Below are positions 1 through 7,517 of a stretch of 64,000 nucleotides of DNA, piece after piece. The stretch is from Palsa-504 sp963744575. GTDB taxonomy: Bacteria; Actinomycetota; Actinomycetes; Streptosporangiales; Streptosporangiaceae. Each line of letters begins with the position of its first letter. The first letter of the stretch is position 1. The position numbers and the translations under genes were made by a program. The notes under the pieces are model-generated. The model saw only the letters and a program-made list of their open reading frames with translations, searched no databases and was not told where the DNA came from. The stretch lies in assembly GCA_963744575.1 (NCBI GenBank), contig CAVUUF010000024.1:1-64000 (forward strand), given 5' to 3'.

Positions 1-151
1 CTAGTGTGGTTTAGCTAGCAGCGGAGCAGAAATCACCGCTACGGCGTCGTCTCCACCCTCAAGGTCACCGAAAGTCTCCGCCCCTCTCCATCGGGAGTGT
101 CGTTCAACCAACAAGTTGGGGGCGTGGGATGTCCAGCCTGGCATTCAGTCC

Positions 152-1801
152 TCATCCTCCATAGCTGTCGGCGTAGCGGAATCCCCAAATGGTAGACGCC
201 GCACTGTTGTAGGGAGACGGGAAGACACCCATGATCTTGACGTAGCCCAGCACCTCGTCGGGCAACTCAAGGGAGTAGTTGTAAGGAGGATTGCCTGGCT
301 TGTTGTACGTTATCTTGCCGCTGTCGGACGTGGCCCCGTTCTTGGTGAAGATAAAACCCAGCCCCTGCTGGACGTCGCCTGCGTATCCGTAGACCCTGGT
401 GATGTCACCTCGGGTGCCGGAAGAGCTCCCGAGGGCGAAGGAGCCGCCTGCTGGCGGATTGGTGGTGCCACCGTTCCCGCCCATCTTTGGCTCGGTCACT
501 GACCCGTAGATGAGCTGGATGGCGTCAAGCCGGTCGTAGCCCCACACTGTCAGGTGATTGATCCGGGCCTTGCCGTTGCCGCTGACCAACGGCGTCCCGC
601 TGTTTGGCATGTAACCGTAGGCGGGGCTGTAGAGGGCGCGAGTGTCGACCGGGTGCACCGGGTTGGGGTACGTCACGGGGTTGGTGTACTTCCAGTAAAA
701 GGCCTGATCAAATGTCGCCGGGACCAACGCTAGGTCCAAGTTCTGGTGAGCGCTGAAGAGCTGGACGTTGTAATTGGGGCCGCTAGGGGGACGGGGGACA
801 TTGTTGTGGGCTTGGGCGGCCTGGGCGTTCAGGTGATTGGTGGCGGTTTGGATGTCGGCAGCAATCTGGCGTTTGTAGTCCTCGACGGCAACGGGGGGTA
901 TCCCGAACGAAGGCCCGCTGACGATACCGTCTCGTAGCTGAGCGAGAAGGAAGTTGTAGATCTCGGTGTACTCCGGCAGAACCAGGTACGGGCGCGTGGA
1001 AGGGGCGAAGGCGGGAGCATCGTAAACCAGGAGGTTAAGCGCCGAGACGAAGTTCTCCCGAATGAAAGTGGGATTCGACGGATCCTGAAGCGCCACGTCG
1101 TAGTTGTGAAGAACACAACTTAGTCCCAGGAGCTTTGCGTTCAGGGTCTCCTTCGTGTGCTGGTCGATGCTCTGGTTTATCCGCTGGTCGACGTACTCGC
1201 GCATCTGATCCCAGGTGACGTTGTTATTGGGTGACACCGGCCACAACAACTCGATGAGCGCGGAGAGCGCGAAGCCGACTCCGGGCGTTTCGCCAGCGGC
1301 AGTTTGCAACACCACCCGCAGGAAGTTGTTGAGGTCGAGTATCGGCAGCGACAGGGTGGTGGCGCCCGCGCTCGGGGGCGGGAGTGCTTTCGGCGACACA
1401 CCTGTCGGGCAGGGCCGGGGTATGGGCCTCGGGACATGGGTGGTCGGATCGAACTCGTTTCTCACCCAGCCCGCCGTAGGGATCGAGCCTAGGATGAGGC
1501 CGCTGCTCGCCTCAAAACGGGTCACTTGCGCACCCGAGAAGAGGCCGGCATGGCCCAACGCCCTGAAGTCGCTCATCCACGACTCCAGCAGGGCTCGCGC
1601 CCCGAGAATGTTCCCTTGGTTCAACGCGTCGCGGACATAGGCGAGCTCCAGCTCGATCTGGGAGTCAAGCTGGCACGACAGACCCCCATCGATCGATGGC
1701 CACCTCGAAGCGCGCCACTTCGCGACCGGCGCGCCGGACCTGGCCGGTGACGTTGGCCTCCCGGCGCACGCTCGCCACCACGGCTGGGACGTACTTGCCA
1801 C
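152..1801 (-). CDS. Cry-type helical bundle plus jacalin-like lectin protein, main part of a frame-broken gene
   Basis: The body of this protein looks like an insecticidal delta-endotoxin domain I followed by a jacalin-like lectin domain. The helical region (about residues 150-360) has the Cry domain I pattern: a hydrophobic helix before WDQMREYVDQRINQ, then LLGLS, a DPSNP turn, and LPEYTEIYNFLLAQLRDGI, which corresponds to helices 6-7. The last 145 residues carry jacalin features: LDAIQLIYG, GGNGGT, DITRVYGYAG and LGFIFTKNG. Endotoxin middle and C domains are absent. The first ~40 residues of this frame look non-coding; the real N-terminus lies in another frame upstream and carries a signal peptide (next entry). 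Known Cry domain I inserts into membranes and jacalin folds bind glycans, so a secreted pore-forming lectin is inferred. No neighbour suggests a pathway. Confidence 0.75.
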   Translation of the reverse strand: MASTSQPWWRACAGRPTSPARSGAPVAKWRASRWPSIDGGLSCQLDSQIELELAYVRDALNQGNILGARALLESWMSDFRALGHAGLFSGAQVTRFEASSGLILGSIPTAGWVRNEFDPTTHVPRPIPRPCPTGVSPKALPPPSAGATTLSLPILDLNNFLRVVLQTAAGETPGVGFALSALIELLWPVSPNNNVTWDQMREYVDQRINQSIDQHTKETLNAKLLGLSCVLHNYDVALQDPSNPTFIRENFVSALNLLVYDAPAFAPSTRPYLVLPEYTEIYNFLLAQLRDGIVSGPSFGIPPVAVEDYKRQIAADIQTATNHLNAQAAQAHNNVPRPPSGPNYNVQLFSAHQNLDLALVPATFDQAFYWKYTNPVTYPNPVHPVDTRALYSPAYGYMPNSGTPLVSGNGKARINHLTVWGYDRLDAIQLIYGSVTEPKMGGNGGTTNPPAGGSFALGSSSGTRGDITRVYGYAGDVQQGLGFIFTKNGATSDSGKITYNKPGNPPYNYSLELPDEVLGYVKIMGVFPSPYNSAASTIWGFRYADSYGG

Positions 1802-2009
1802 CTGGGCTCATGGTGCCCTCAGGACCGTAGACCCGGTTCAGAGCGATCGAATAAGGCATCGCGCTGGGAGCAGTCGGCTGCGAGCTGGCCACGGCGTCCC
1901 CCGGCGCCGCAGTGGCGACGAGGCAGGCAACAGCGACAAAGCAGATGCAGGAGCACACGAACCATCGCCACCGAGCGGCCAATCGCCCCTGGGGATAACC
2001 GGGCATCAT
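1665..2009 (-). CDS. Signal-peptide N-terminus of the Cry/jacalin-like protein, out of frame with its body
   Basis: This 114-codon frame has a charged start, a hydrophobic core (RWFVCSCICFVAVACLVA) and small residues before a likely cleavage near AVASSQ, as expected of a secretion signal. It continues to DRWG and then ends out of frame. If one G is removed from the five-G run (bases 1683-1687 on the plus strand), reading passes as ...AIDRWGLSCQLDSQIELEL... straight into the helical-bundle frame. The two frames therefore look like one gene with a 1-nt insertion, a sequencing error or a slippage site. The two frames overlap over 1665-1801, so the exact break is uncertain. Confidence 0.6.
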   Translation of the reverse strand: MMPGYPQGRLAARWRWFVCSCICFVAVACLVATAAPGDAVASSQPTAPSAMPYSIALNRVYGPEGTMSPGGKYVPAVVASVRREANVTGQVRRAGREVARFEVAIDRWGSVVPA

Positions 2010-2101
2010 ACCCCCCGATCCGGCGCCCTACTGGTGCCCTACGGCCCGCGCTGGAGCTGTGGCATTTACTGCAGGACATCCTCGCAACCTGTTCGGAAAT
2101 G

Positions 2102-2209
2102 TCAAGGTCGCTCGCCCTCTCCACCGAACGACGGCCGCAGGTAATCCTCCAGATACCAGCGCAGCTCCTCCAGCGCATCGGCATCTAGCGGCCACCCCAG
2201 CGCGGACAT
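2102..2209 (-). pseudogene. Possible CHAT-type protein remnant
   Basis: A 35-codon frame contains PLDADALEELRWYLEDYL. This resembles the motif that starts the N-terminal part of many actinobacterial CHAT-domain (caspase-like) proteins. The frame stops soon after, and no CHAT peptidase domain follows on either strand. Upstream codons in frame (LPVRASAA) also fit. I read it as the stub of a deleted gene; the match is by motif only, so a chance resemblance is possible. Confidence 0.35.
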
Positions 2210-2291
2210 GGCGGCGCTGGCCCTGACCGGCAGGCACCGTTGAGCGGGGCAAGCGCCTCTGGGAACTGTCCCGGTTCCCTGGTGTGCCTGA

Positions 2292-2961
2292 TCAGCCGGT
2301 GGCGGCGATCGCGGTCAGTCCGTCAGCGTCCCAGCGCAGGGTGGCGGCCAGCTGGCTGCGTGCCGCCTCGGGTATCCCGGCCGGGAGCTTGCCGCCGTTG
2401 GCGGCCAGGTTGGCGGCGCCGCTGATGTACCGGGCCGTCCGGCGCAGCAACGCCGGCGGGAACAGGATCTCTGCCGGGTCGCCGGCCCGCTCCGCCGCGG
2501 CGGCGGCGGTGATCTGCCCGAACCCGGACAGCGTTCTGGGCGTAGGTGGTGATGACGTCCCCGAGGTGATCGGGTGGCTCGTTCGCCGCTCGGACCTGCA
2601 TCGCCTCGGCCAGGGCCGCGACGGTGATCCCTACCAGGGCCAGCGGCAGCGGAACGGTCCGCGGCGCCTCCAGCAGGTCCGCGCCGGGCCGTTCGGCGGC
2701 GACCTCGAACAGCATCCGCCGGGCCATGTCCTTGATGGCCTCGTCGCCCAGATAGGTACGGGCAGTTGCCTCGGTGACTCCCGCGAGGGCTGCCACGGCA
2801 CGGACCTGCCCGGTGATCAGCTCACCGGCACGCTGCCGGTCAAGATGCATGCCGGACGCGGCGAGCTCCTCCAGGAACACGTCGATCTTGCTGTCGAGCC
2901 ACGTACGTCTAGGCACGTGGCAAGTCTCCCATCCGCCCGCTCCGGAGCCCGGCCTGGACAA
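2292..2961 (-). pseudogene. Hypothetical protein gene, broken by a 1-nt frameshift
   Basis: The first frame encodes a helical protein (VPRRTWLDSK..., then TGQVRAVAALAGVTEATARTYL, which could be a helix-turn-helix) to about base 2532. Beyond that, the frame turns arginine-rich and unnatural, while the frame one base over continues with a balanced sequence (LSGFGQITAAAAAERAGDP ... AAIAATG) to a stop at 2292. Skipping one base near 2532 joins them into about 208-223 residues. Start may be the GTG at 2916 (VPRRTW) or the upstream 2961. I do not recognise the family; a small DNA-binding protein is only a guess. Confidence 0.5.
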
Positions 2962-3091
2962 GGGGCAGGACCTGCAACGGAACCGTTTCGTACGTTAAGG
3001 CGGTCGAGTAAGCAGCGCGGGTCCGTACAAGACCCGGCCAAGGTCACGGCGTCCGTAAAAGGATCCCCAAGTGGACACTGGGTTTCCGGAC

Positions 3092-3736
3092 TCAGACGTG
3101 ATCGTTCTTGTTCCAGAGCTGATGGGTGAGGCCACTAGGCGAGGTGACCGACTCGACCGTGAAGCGATCTTCGGCGCCGCTTGATCCCTCCCAAAGGGAT
3201 ACGCCGCGCCCGAGGGTGATCGGCACGATCACCAGGTGCATGAAGTCGATCAGGTCGGCCTGGAGAAACTGACGCACTGTCGAGGGCCCTCCGCCGATGC
3301 GGACGTCGCAACCATCTGCGGCTTCCCGGGCTAGGCGAAGCACCTCGTGTGGGGGTCCGTCCACGAACCGGAAGCTCGTCCCATTGGGAAAGGCAATCGT
3401 CGGGTGCGGGTGGTGACTCAGGACGAACACCGGTGTCTGGAATGGTGGTTCGTCGCCCCACCAGCCCCGCCACCCGTCGTCGGGCCAATCGCCAACCTGC
3501 GGGCCGAACTTGCGACGTCCCATGATCTCGGCGCCGATTCCCTGGCCCCACATGCTGGTCAGGGCGCGGTCTAGCGTGAAGGGGGCATCCACCTTGTCGA
3601 CCCCGTGGATGGCGCGACCATCGAACCAGGTGAAGAGCCGCTCGGCACCGCCGATCGGGGCATCGAACGTCACGTGCTCGCCGGCCGCGTAGCCGTCGAG
3701 GGAGATGTTCAGGTTGTGGACCCGGGTGCGAGGCAT
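3092..3736 (-). CDS. RibD C-terminal/dihydrofolate-reductase-like oxidoreductase
   Basis: A 214-residue protein of the RibD_C/DHFR-like family, whose members are NADPH-dependent reductases of largely unknown substrate. It starts with the typical beta-strand and loop (NLNISLDGY), has GAEIMGRRKFGP near residue 80, FVLSHHPHP in the middle, and the family's nucleotide-binding segment DVRIGGGPSTVRQFLQADLID followed by LVIVPITLGRGVSLW. Length is normal. The ATG at 3736 is chosen because GAGGGAG lies 6 nt upstream; an in-frame start 12 codons earlier has no such site. It stands alone between a broken hypothetical gene and a resolvase. Function beyond a reductase fold cannot be told. Confidence 0.85.
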   Translation of the reverse strand: MPRTRVHNLNISLDGYAAGEHVTFDAPIGGAERLFTWFDGRAIHGVDKVDAPFTLDRALTSMWGQGIGAEIMGRRKFGPQVGDWPDDGWRGWWGDEPPFQTPVFVLSHHPHPTIAFPNGTSFRFVDGPPHEVLRLAREAADGCDVRIGGGPSTVRQFLQADLIDFMHLVIVPITLGRGVSLWEGSSGAEDRFTVESVTSPSGLTHQLWNKNDHV

Positions 3737-3808
3737 GGCGACTCCCTCATGATCGGATGGACCGCAGAGCACATGGAACTGACCGACGGGGATGGCCGGA
3801 CTAATCGC

Positions 3809-4666
3809 TTACGGTACCGCTGGAATCGTGTCCGCTGGGCGAACCGCATCCGGCGACGCCGGCCGTGTGCCGCGCGTCGACGCGGTTGTGGGGAGTCGAC
3901 GACGTTCAACGTCCCGTTTGTGTGCGCTGACCGGGCGCACTGTTCGGGCGCGAGAGCGCCCACGGTTCTCGGATGGCAGTTCGCTCGGCGCACCGTGTCG
4001 CGGCCGGTAGGTTGAGCCGCGCCCGTCATCGGCGAGCGCCTTCTTCGCGCCATGCGACGCCGTCGCGGGAGGCGAGCGTCGCACCGCCGCTGCCGTCTTG
4101 CTGCGGGCGACGGCGCGGTAGACGGTGGAGCGGGCGACGCCGAACAGGTCGCCGAGCTCGGCGGTGCTGTACTCCCCGGTGTGCAGCAGCTCGACTAGGT
4201 GCGCCTCCTGGCGAGGGTTGAGCTTGGGCTGCTTGCCGCGCAGGTGACCCTTCGCCTTCGCCACGCGCATGCCCTCGCGAGTGCGAGATCGGACGAGGTC
4301 GGCCTCGAACTCGGCCACCATCGCCAGCACGTTGAACAGCAGCCGCCCGACCGGATCTGTTGGGTCATACACCGACCCGCCTAGGCTCAGCCGCACCTTG
4401 CGCATGGTGAGGTCCTCCGCGATCGCCCGCGCGTCAGGCAGCGAGCGGGCCAGCCGGTCCAGTTTCGTGACAACCAGCGCGTCACCGGCGCGGCAGGCGG
4501 CCAACGCCTCGCGAAGGCCGGGGCGCTCCCGGTTGGTGCCGGTCAGGCCGTGGTCCACGTAGATCCGCGACGGTTCGACGCCGAGTGCGGCCAGCCCGTC
4601 GCGCTGCGCGGTGAGATCCTGCTCCTCGGTGGACACCCGGGCGTACCCGACCAACAGTCCTGGCAT
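3809..4666 (-). CDS. Serine recombinase (resolvase/invertase family)
   Basis: A small serine recombinase of the Hin/TnpR type that cuts and rejoins DNA at short sites. The catalytic serine is S12 in YARVSTEEQDL; the conserved arginines sit in VTKLDRLARS (about residues 66-75); the dimer helix region MVAEFEADLVRSRTREG follows; and a C-terminal helix-turn-helix ends in LGDLFGVARSTVYRAVAR near residue 190. Typical family length is about 190-200 residues, so the last ~90 residues, rich in R, P and T, look like read-through into formerly non-coding DNA. Start ATG at 4666 is the family's start (MPxxVGYARVS). No transposase is adjacent, so it may be a relic of a transposon or an orphan resolvase. 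Confidence 0.88.
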   Translation of the reverse strand: MPGLLVGYARVSTEEQDLTAQRDGLAALGVEPSRIYVDHGLTGTNRERPGLREALAACRAGDALVVTKLDRLARSLPDARAIAEDLTMRKVRLSLGGSVYDPTDPVGRLLFNVLAMVAEFEADLVRSRTREGMRVAKAKGHLRGKQPKLNPRQEAHLVELLHTGEYSTAELGDLFGVARSTVYRAVARSKTAAAVRRSPPATASHGAKKALADDGRGSTYRPRHGAPSELPSENRGRSRARTVRPVSAHKRDVERRRLPTTASTRGTRPASPDAVRPADTIPAVP

Positions 4667-4770
4667 GACGTCCCCCCTTGTGGGGTGAGGTCGATCCGCT
4701 GCCGACCGGCACCGGCATCGACAGCGGAATAACCCGCCATGTCAGTGTCTGATTGTGTCTTACATTCGTG

Positions 4771-4776
4771 TACAGT
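4771..4776 (+). promoter_or_regulatory. -10 hexamer for a leaderless start at 4783
   Basis: TACAGT ends 6 nt before the GTG at 4783, the spacing expected when transcription begins on the start codon. No convincing -35 is visible and no ribosome binding site precedes the GTG. Confidence 0.35.
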
Positions 4777-4782
4777 CGAGCG

Positions 4783-5084
4783 GTGGAGGTGATCTGGTCA
4801 CACGAGGCGGTGCAGCACCTCGCCCGCTCGCGGCGTTACCCGGATGCGGTCGACATCGACGTCGCCTGGACGGTCGAGGCGGTCAACGATGTCGATGCCG
4901 TCCAGGTCGACCGTATGGGACCTCGCGGGTCAACGCGCTGGCCATCATCGGCTACTCGCCCGGCGCCGGAGCGGTGCTCCTCGTACTGGCCTACCGGGAT
5001 ATGGATGGCGAACTGCACGGCATGACCGCCTGGCCGGCAACCGGCCGAGCCCTTCGGCTCTACACGGATGGGAGAACCTCATGA
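4783..5084 (+). pseudogene. Putative toxin of a two-gene toxin-antitoxin unit, frame broken
   Basis: Frame 1 encodes EVIWSHEAVQHLARSRRYP... to about base 4910. The next frame then carries the natural continuation PYGTSRVNALAIIGYS ... LAYRDMDGELHGMTAWPATG to a stop at 5084. One extra C near 4911 (GAC CCG TAT) would give a single ~100-residue protein. The next gene is a ribbon-helix-helix protein whose ATG overlaps this stop as ATGA, the layout of a type II toxin-antitoxin pair with toxin first. The C-terminal half (YRDxDGELHGMTAWPATGR) resembles small uncharacterised actinobacterial proteins found beside ribbon-helix-helix genes. I cannot place it in RelE, BrnT or PIN families. As read, the toxin would be truncated and inactive. 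Confidence 0.5.
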
Positions 5085-5347
5085 CTAAGCGACTGGACTC
5101 TCAGCTGGCCCGGGACCTACAGGAGGAGGCGGCCCGCGCCGAGGCCGCCGCCGAGACGAACCCGGAAGCCGAATTTCCCGCGAACGCCTCCATCAGCTGG
5201 CCGAACCGATCCCGCATGCTGACTCTGCGGCTACGACAGTCCGAGTACGACGCGATCCAGCGCGCCGCCGAACAACGCCACCTTCCAGCCTCCACGCTGG
5301 CCCGGTCACTACTGCTCGACAAACTCAACGAACAACAAGCCTCATAA
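5081..5347 (+). CDS. Ribbon-helix-helix antitoxin-like protein
   Basis: An 88-residue protein. The C-terminal half has a ribbon-helix-helix pattern (RMLTLRLRQSEYDAIQRAA followed by LPASTLARSLLLDKL), the DNA-binding fold of CopG/BrnA-type antitoxins. The N-terminal half is acidic and alanine-rich (LQEEAARAEAAAETNPEAEF) and could contact the toxin. The ATG overlaps the stop of the preceding gene (ATGA) and GGGAGAA lies just upstream, so translation is coupled. If the toxin is dead, this antitoxin may remain as a DNA-binding or protective protein. Confidence 0.7.
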   Translation: MTKRLDSQLARDLQEEAARAEAAAETNPEAEFPANASISWPNRSRMLTLRLRQSEYDAIQRAAEQRHLPASTLARSLLLDKLNEQQAS

Positions 5348-5401
5348 CCAGCGAGGCGTCCCGCAGGCCGATTGGCGAACGGGACAATGCTCAACCGCTA
5401 G

Positions 5402-5448
5402 CTTGACTGTCACGCCGTGTCGCAGCTATGGTCAAGTATGTGCTTGAC
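5402..5448 (+). promoter_or_regulatory. Promoter and likely operator of the ArsR operon
   Basis: TTGACT at 5403-5408 and TATGGT at 5427-5432 are spaced by 18 nt, a good SigA-type promoter. The expected transcription start falls on the GTG at 5440. The hexamer CTTGAC occurs at 5402-5407 and 5443-5448, and its complement GTCAAG at 5431-5436, so an inverted pair (6-nt gap) sits on the start site and a third copy lies on the -35. This is the arrangement expected for autorepression by the ArsR protein encoded next. Confidence 0.65.
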
Positions 5449-5802
5449 CGTTCGGATGCTCTCGACCGCGCCTTCCATGCGCTGTCCGATCCCAGCCGCC
5501 GGCAGATGCTCGACCGGCTCGCCGGTGGCCCGGCCTCGGTCAGCGAACTGGCCCGACCGCTGCAGATGACGCTCGCCGCGGTCGTGCAGCACGTGCAGGT
5601 GCTCGAATCGAGCGGGTTGATCGAGTCGCGCAAGACCGGCCGGGTGCGCACGTGCTCGATCAACCAGGACGCGCTGCGCTCGACCGAGCAGTGGCTCACC
5701 GACCGTCGCACCGTCTGGCAGCGCCGCCTCGACCGGCTCGGCGTGGTATTGGACGAGCAGGCACCACAGGACACCACCAGCGACGCGGAAGCGAGGACCT
5801 AG
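5440..5802 (+). CDS. ArsR-family winged-helix repressor
   Basis: About 120 residues of winged helix: FHALSDPSRRQMLDRLAGG, then the recognition region VSELARPLQMTLAAVVQHVQVLESSGLIESRKTGR. There is no metal-binding CxC motif, as usual for ArsR proteins paired with SRPBCC proteins. I choose the GTG at 5440 because the promoter's -10 covers the ATG at 5428 and transcription should start at 5440, giving a leaderless message. Downstream come an SRPBCC protein (3-nt gap) and a SnoaL-like protein, and the three form one operon. It probably represses its own operon through the CTTGAC sites. The inducer is unknown. Confidence 0.85.
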   Translation: MLDRSDALDRAFHALSDPSRRQMLDRLAGGPASVSELARPLQMTLAAVVQHVQVLESSGLIESRKTGRVRTCSINQDALRSTEQWLTDRRTVWQRRLDRLGVVLDEQAPQDTTSDAEART

Positions 5803-5805
5803 CAG

Positions 5806-6258
5806 ATGAGCGTCGACAACAGCAGCTGGAGCATCGAACGCGACTACCCGCACCCACCCGAGCGGGTGTTCACCGCCTGGGCCGATCCGAGCGCCAAGGT
5901 GCGGTGGTTCGACCTGTCGGGCAACGACAATCCCGACTATCACGGCGACTTCCGCGTCGGCGGCACGGAGCGCTTCCGCACCTCGGCCGGCGCGCGCCCG
6001 GCCTTCACCTACGACGCGCAGTACCGCGACATCGTCGAGAACGAGCGGATCGTCACGACCTACGAGATGTCGATGGACGGTCAGCGGACGTCGGTGTCGG
6101 TGGCCACCGTCGAACTGCACGCCACGCCGGCCGGTACCCACCTGGTCTACACCGAGCAGGGCGCCTACCTCGACGGGCTGGACAACCCGGACTCGCGCCG
6201 AACCGGTACGACCGCCCAGCTGGACAACCTCACCACCGTGCTGAAGGAGCAGGCATGA
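5806..6258 (+). CDS. SRPBCC (AHSA1-like) domain protein
   Basis: A 150-residue helix-grip protein of the AHSA1/START-like group. It begins with the family pattern IERDYPHPPERVFTAWADP and later has GDFRVGG and the FTYDAQYRDIVENERIVTTYEM strand pair, with the C-terminal helix TGTTAQLDNLTTVLKE. Such proteins bind small hydrophobic ligands and are often the second gene of ArsR operons in actinobacteria. The gene starts 3 nt after the ArsR stop and ends in a 4-nt overlap with the next gene, so the three are co-expressed. No catalytic residue can be assigned. Confidence 0.88.
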   Translation: MSVDNSSWSIERDYPHPPERVFTAWADPSAKVRWFDLSGNDNPDYHGDFRVGGTERFRTSAGARPAFTYDAQYRDIVENERIVTTYEMSMDGQRTSVSVATVELHATPAGTHLVYTEQGAYLDGLDNPDSRRTGTTAQLDNLTTVLKEQA

Positions 6259-6683
6259 ACGCCGGGCAAGAGTTGCGCGGCCTGGTCGACGAGCGGGTGC
6301 GCGCGGTCCGTGAGCGCGACAGCGCCACGCTGGCCGCCCGCCCGGCCGAGGACGTCATCACCTTCGACGTGCTGCCGCCCCTGAACTCGCGCGGCAGCCA
6401 AGCCACCGTCGAGCACCTGCAGGCGTGGTTCGACGGCTACGACGGCCCGATCGACTACTCCGCGCACGATGTGCAGGTCAGCGCCCAGGGCAACCTCGGA
6501 TTCTGCTCGTTCCTGTACCACGTCGGCGGAACGCTCAAGACTGGCGACAAGGTAAACATGTGGGTGCGCGCGACGCTGTGCTGCCGTCGCATCGACGGAC
6601 GCTGGCGCATCGTGCACGACCACGAGTCGGTGCCCTTCGACCCCGCCACCGGACAGGCCCTGATCAGCCTCGAACCGCAATAG
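6255..6683 (+). CDS. SnoaL-like / ketosteroid-isomerase-fold protein
   Basis: A 142-residue NTF2-like fold protein: N-terminal helices LRGLVDERVRAVRERDSATL, then the strand-loop VITFDVLPPLNSRG, AWFDGYDGPIDYS, and C-terminal strands MWVRATLCCRRIDGRWRIVHDHES. This last stretch is the usual SnoaL core. The family includes isomerases, cyclases and ligand binders, and no catalytic His/Asp pair can be proven here. Its ATG overlaps the preceding stop (ATGA) and AGGAGCAGGC lies just before it, so it is the last gene of the ArsR operon. No hairpin follows. Confidence 0.85.
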   Translation: MNAGQELRGLVDERVRAVRERDSATLAARPAEDVITFDVLPPLNSRGSQATVEHLQAWFDGYDGPIDYSAHDVQVSAQGNLGFCSFLYHVGGTLKTGDKVNMWVRATLCCRRIDGRWRIVHDHESVPFDPATGQALISLEPQ

Positions 6684-6831
6684 ACCGCCCGGCCGAACCG
6701 GCCTGTCGAGCAAGCCTGGCGCTCAGTGAACCGCACGCGGCATCACCGCCACGACGCCGTGAGCCTCGCTCCGGTAGTGGATCCTCGACCGGGGCACGAG
6801 GGTCGGACTTGGTGCGTCCGGCCAACTGCGC

Positions 6832-6853
6832 AGACGTTACCCACGTCTAGCAT
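6832..6853 (+). promoter_or_regulatory. Dyad operator overlapping a -10 element
   Basis: AGACGT (6832-6837) and ACGTCT (6843-6848) form a perfect inverted repeat around 5 nt. Its end merges with TAGCAT (6848-6853), which ends 7 nt before the GTG at 6861. The position suits a repressor site on a leaderless promoter; no -35 is clear. Confidence 0.35.
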
Positions 6854-6860
6854 TAAGCCG

Positions 6861-7364
6861 GTGGGCCCGAAGGTCGTCAGCGAGCGCCGGATCACTGGCG
6901 CGGGCACCGACGCCATGCGGCGGATGGTCCTCGGGACTGCAGTCCTCATCGTGATTCAGATCGCCGTCGGGATCGTGGTCAACTTGTACGTCACGGTGCC
7001 GCCCCGTCATCCTGGCTCACATCCGGCCAACTACTTCTCTGGCTCGTTCCACAGCGTGGTCTGGGCTCTGGGTCACGGCGCTGTCGCGCTGGTGATCCAC
7101 GCTTCGCTCGGGCTGGCGCTGGTCGTGGTGAGCTTCGTTATCGCTGTACGCGCGCTGAGCCTCGGCTCCCGACCGGTGTCCGTAACCTACGTGCTCGGAT
7201 TCCTGTTCGTCGTCGGCGCGGGCTTCAACGGCGCAAGCTTCCTCGATTTCGCCGGTCAGAACATCAGCTCACTGATCATGGCTCTGCTTGCGCTGGCAGC
7301 GCTGTGCTGTTACCTGCTCGGGCTGTATCTGCTTCCGGCGCCATCACCCACAGCGCCGGATTGA
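6861..7364 (+). CDS. Four-helix integral membrane protein, unknown function
   Basis: About 167 residues with four hydrophobic spans: MVLGTAVLIVIQIAVGIVV, then AVALVIHASLGLALVVVSFV, YVLGFLFVVGAGFNGASF and ISSLIMALLALAALCCYLL. A short extracytoplasmic-looking loop (PPRHPGSHPANYFSGSFHSV) links spans 1 and 2. Histidines lie near or in helix 2 (GHGAVALVIHASLG), which recalls cytochrome b561-type haem ligands, but there is no clear paired set. The start is uncertain: GTG 6861 fits the -10 spacing, ATG 6915 is the alternative. It is separated by 180 nt from the previous operon and is on its own. I know similar uncharacterised proteins in actinobacteria and cannot give a function. Confidence 0.65.
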   Translation: MGPKVVSERRITGAGTDAMRRMVLGTAVLIVIQIAVGIVVNLYVTVPPRHPGSHPANYFSGSFHSVVWALGHGAVALVIHASLGLALVVVSFVIAVRALSLGSRPVSVTYVLGFLFVVGAGFNGASFLDFAGQNISSLIMALLALAALCCYLLGLYLLPAPSPTAPD

Positions 7365-7517
7365 TCACGGCGGTGTGCATACGCCGCGATCCGTCTGGGC
7401 GGCCTAGTGTCCGCGCGAGGCCGGCGATCGGATGGTGGCCGCTATGCAGGCCTGCCGAGTTCGACGGCCGTGGCGGTCCAGCCTTCCCGGGCACTGCGGT
7501 AGCGGGATACCCAGCCA

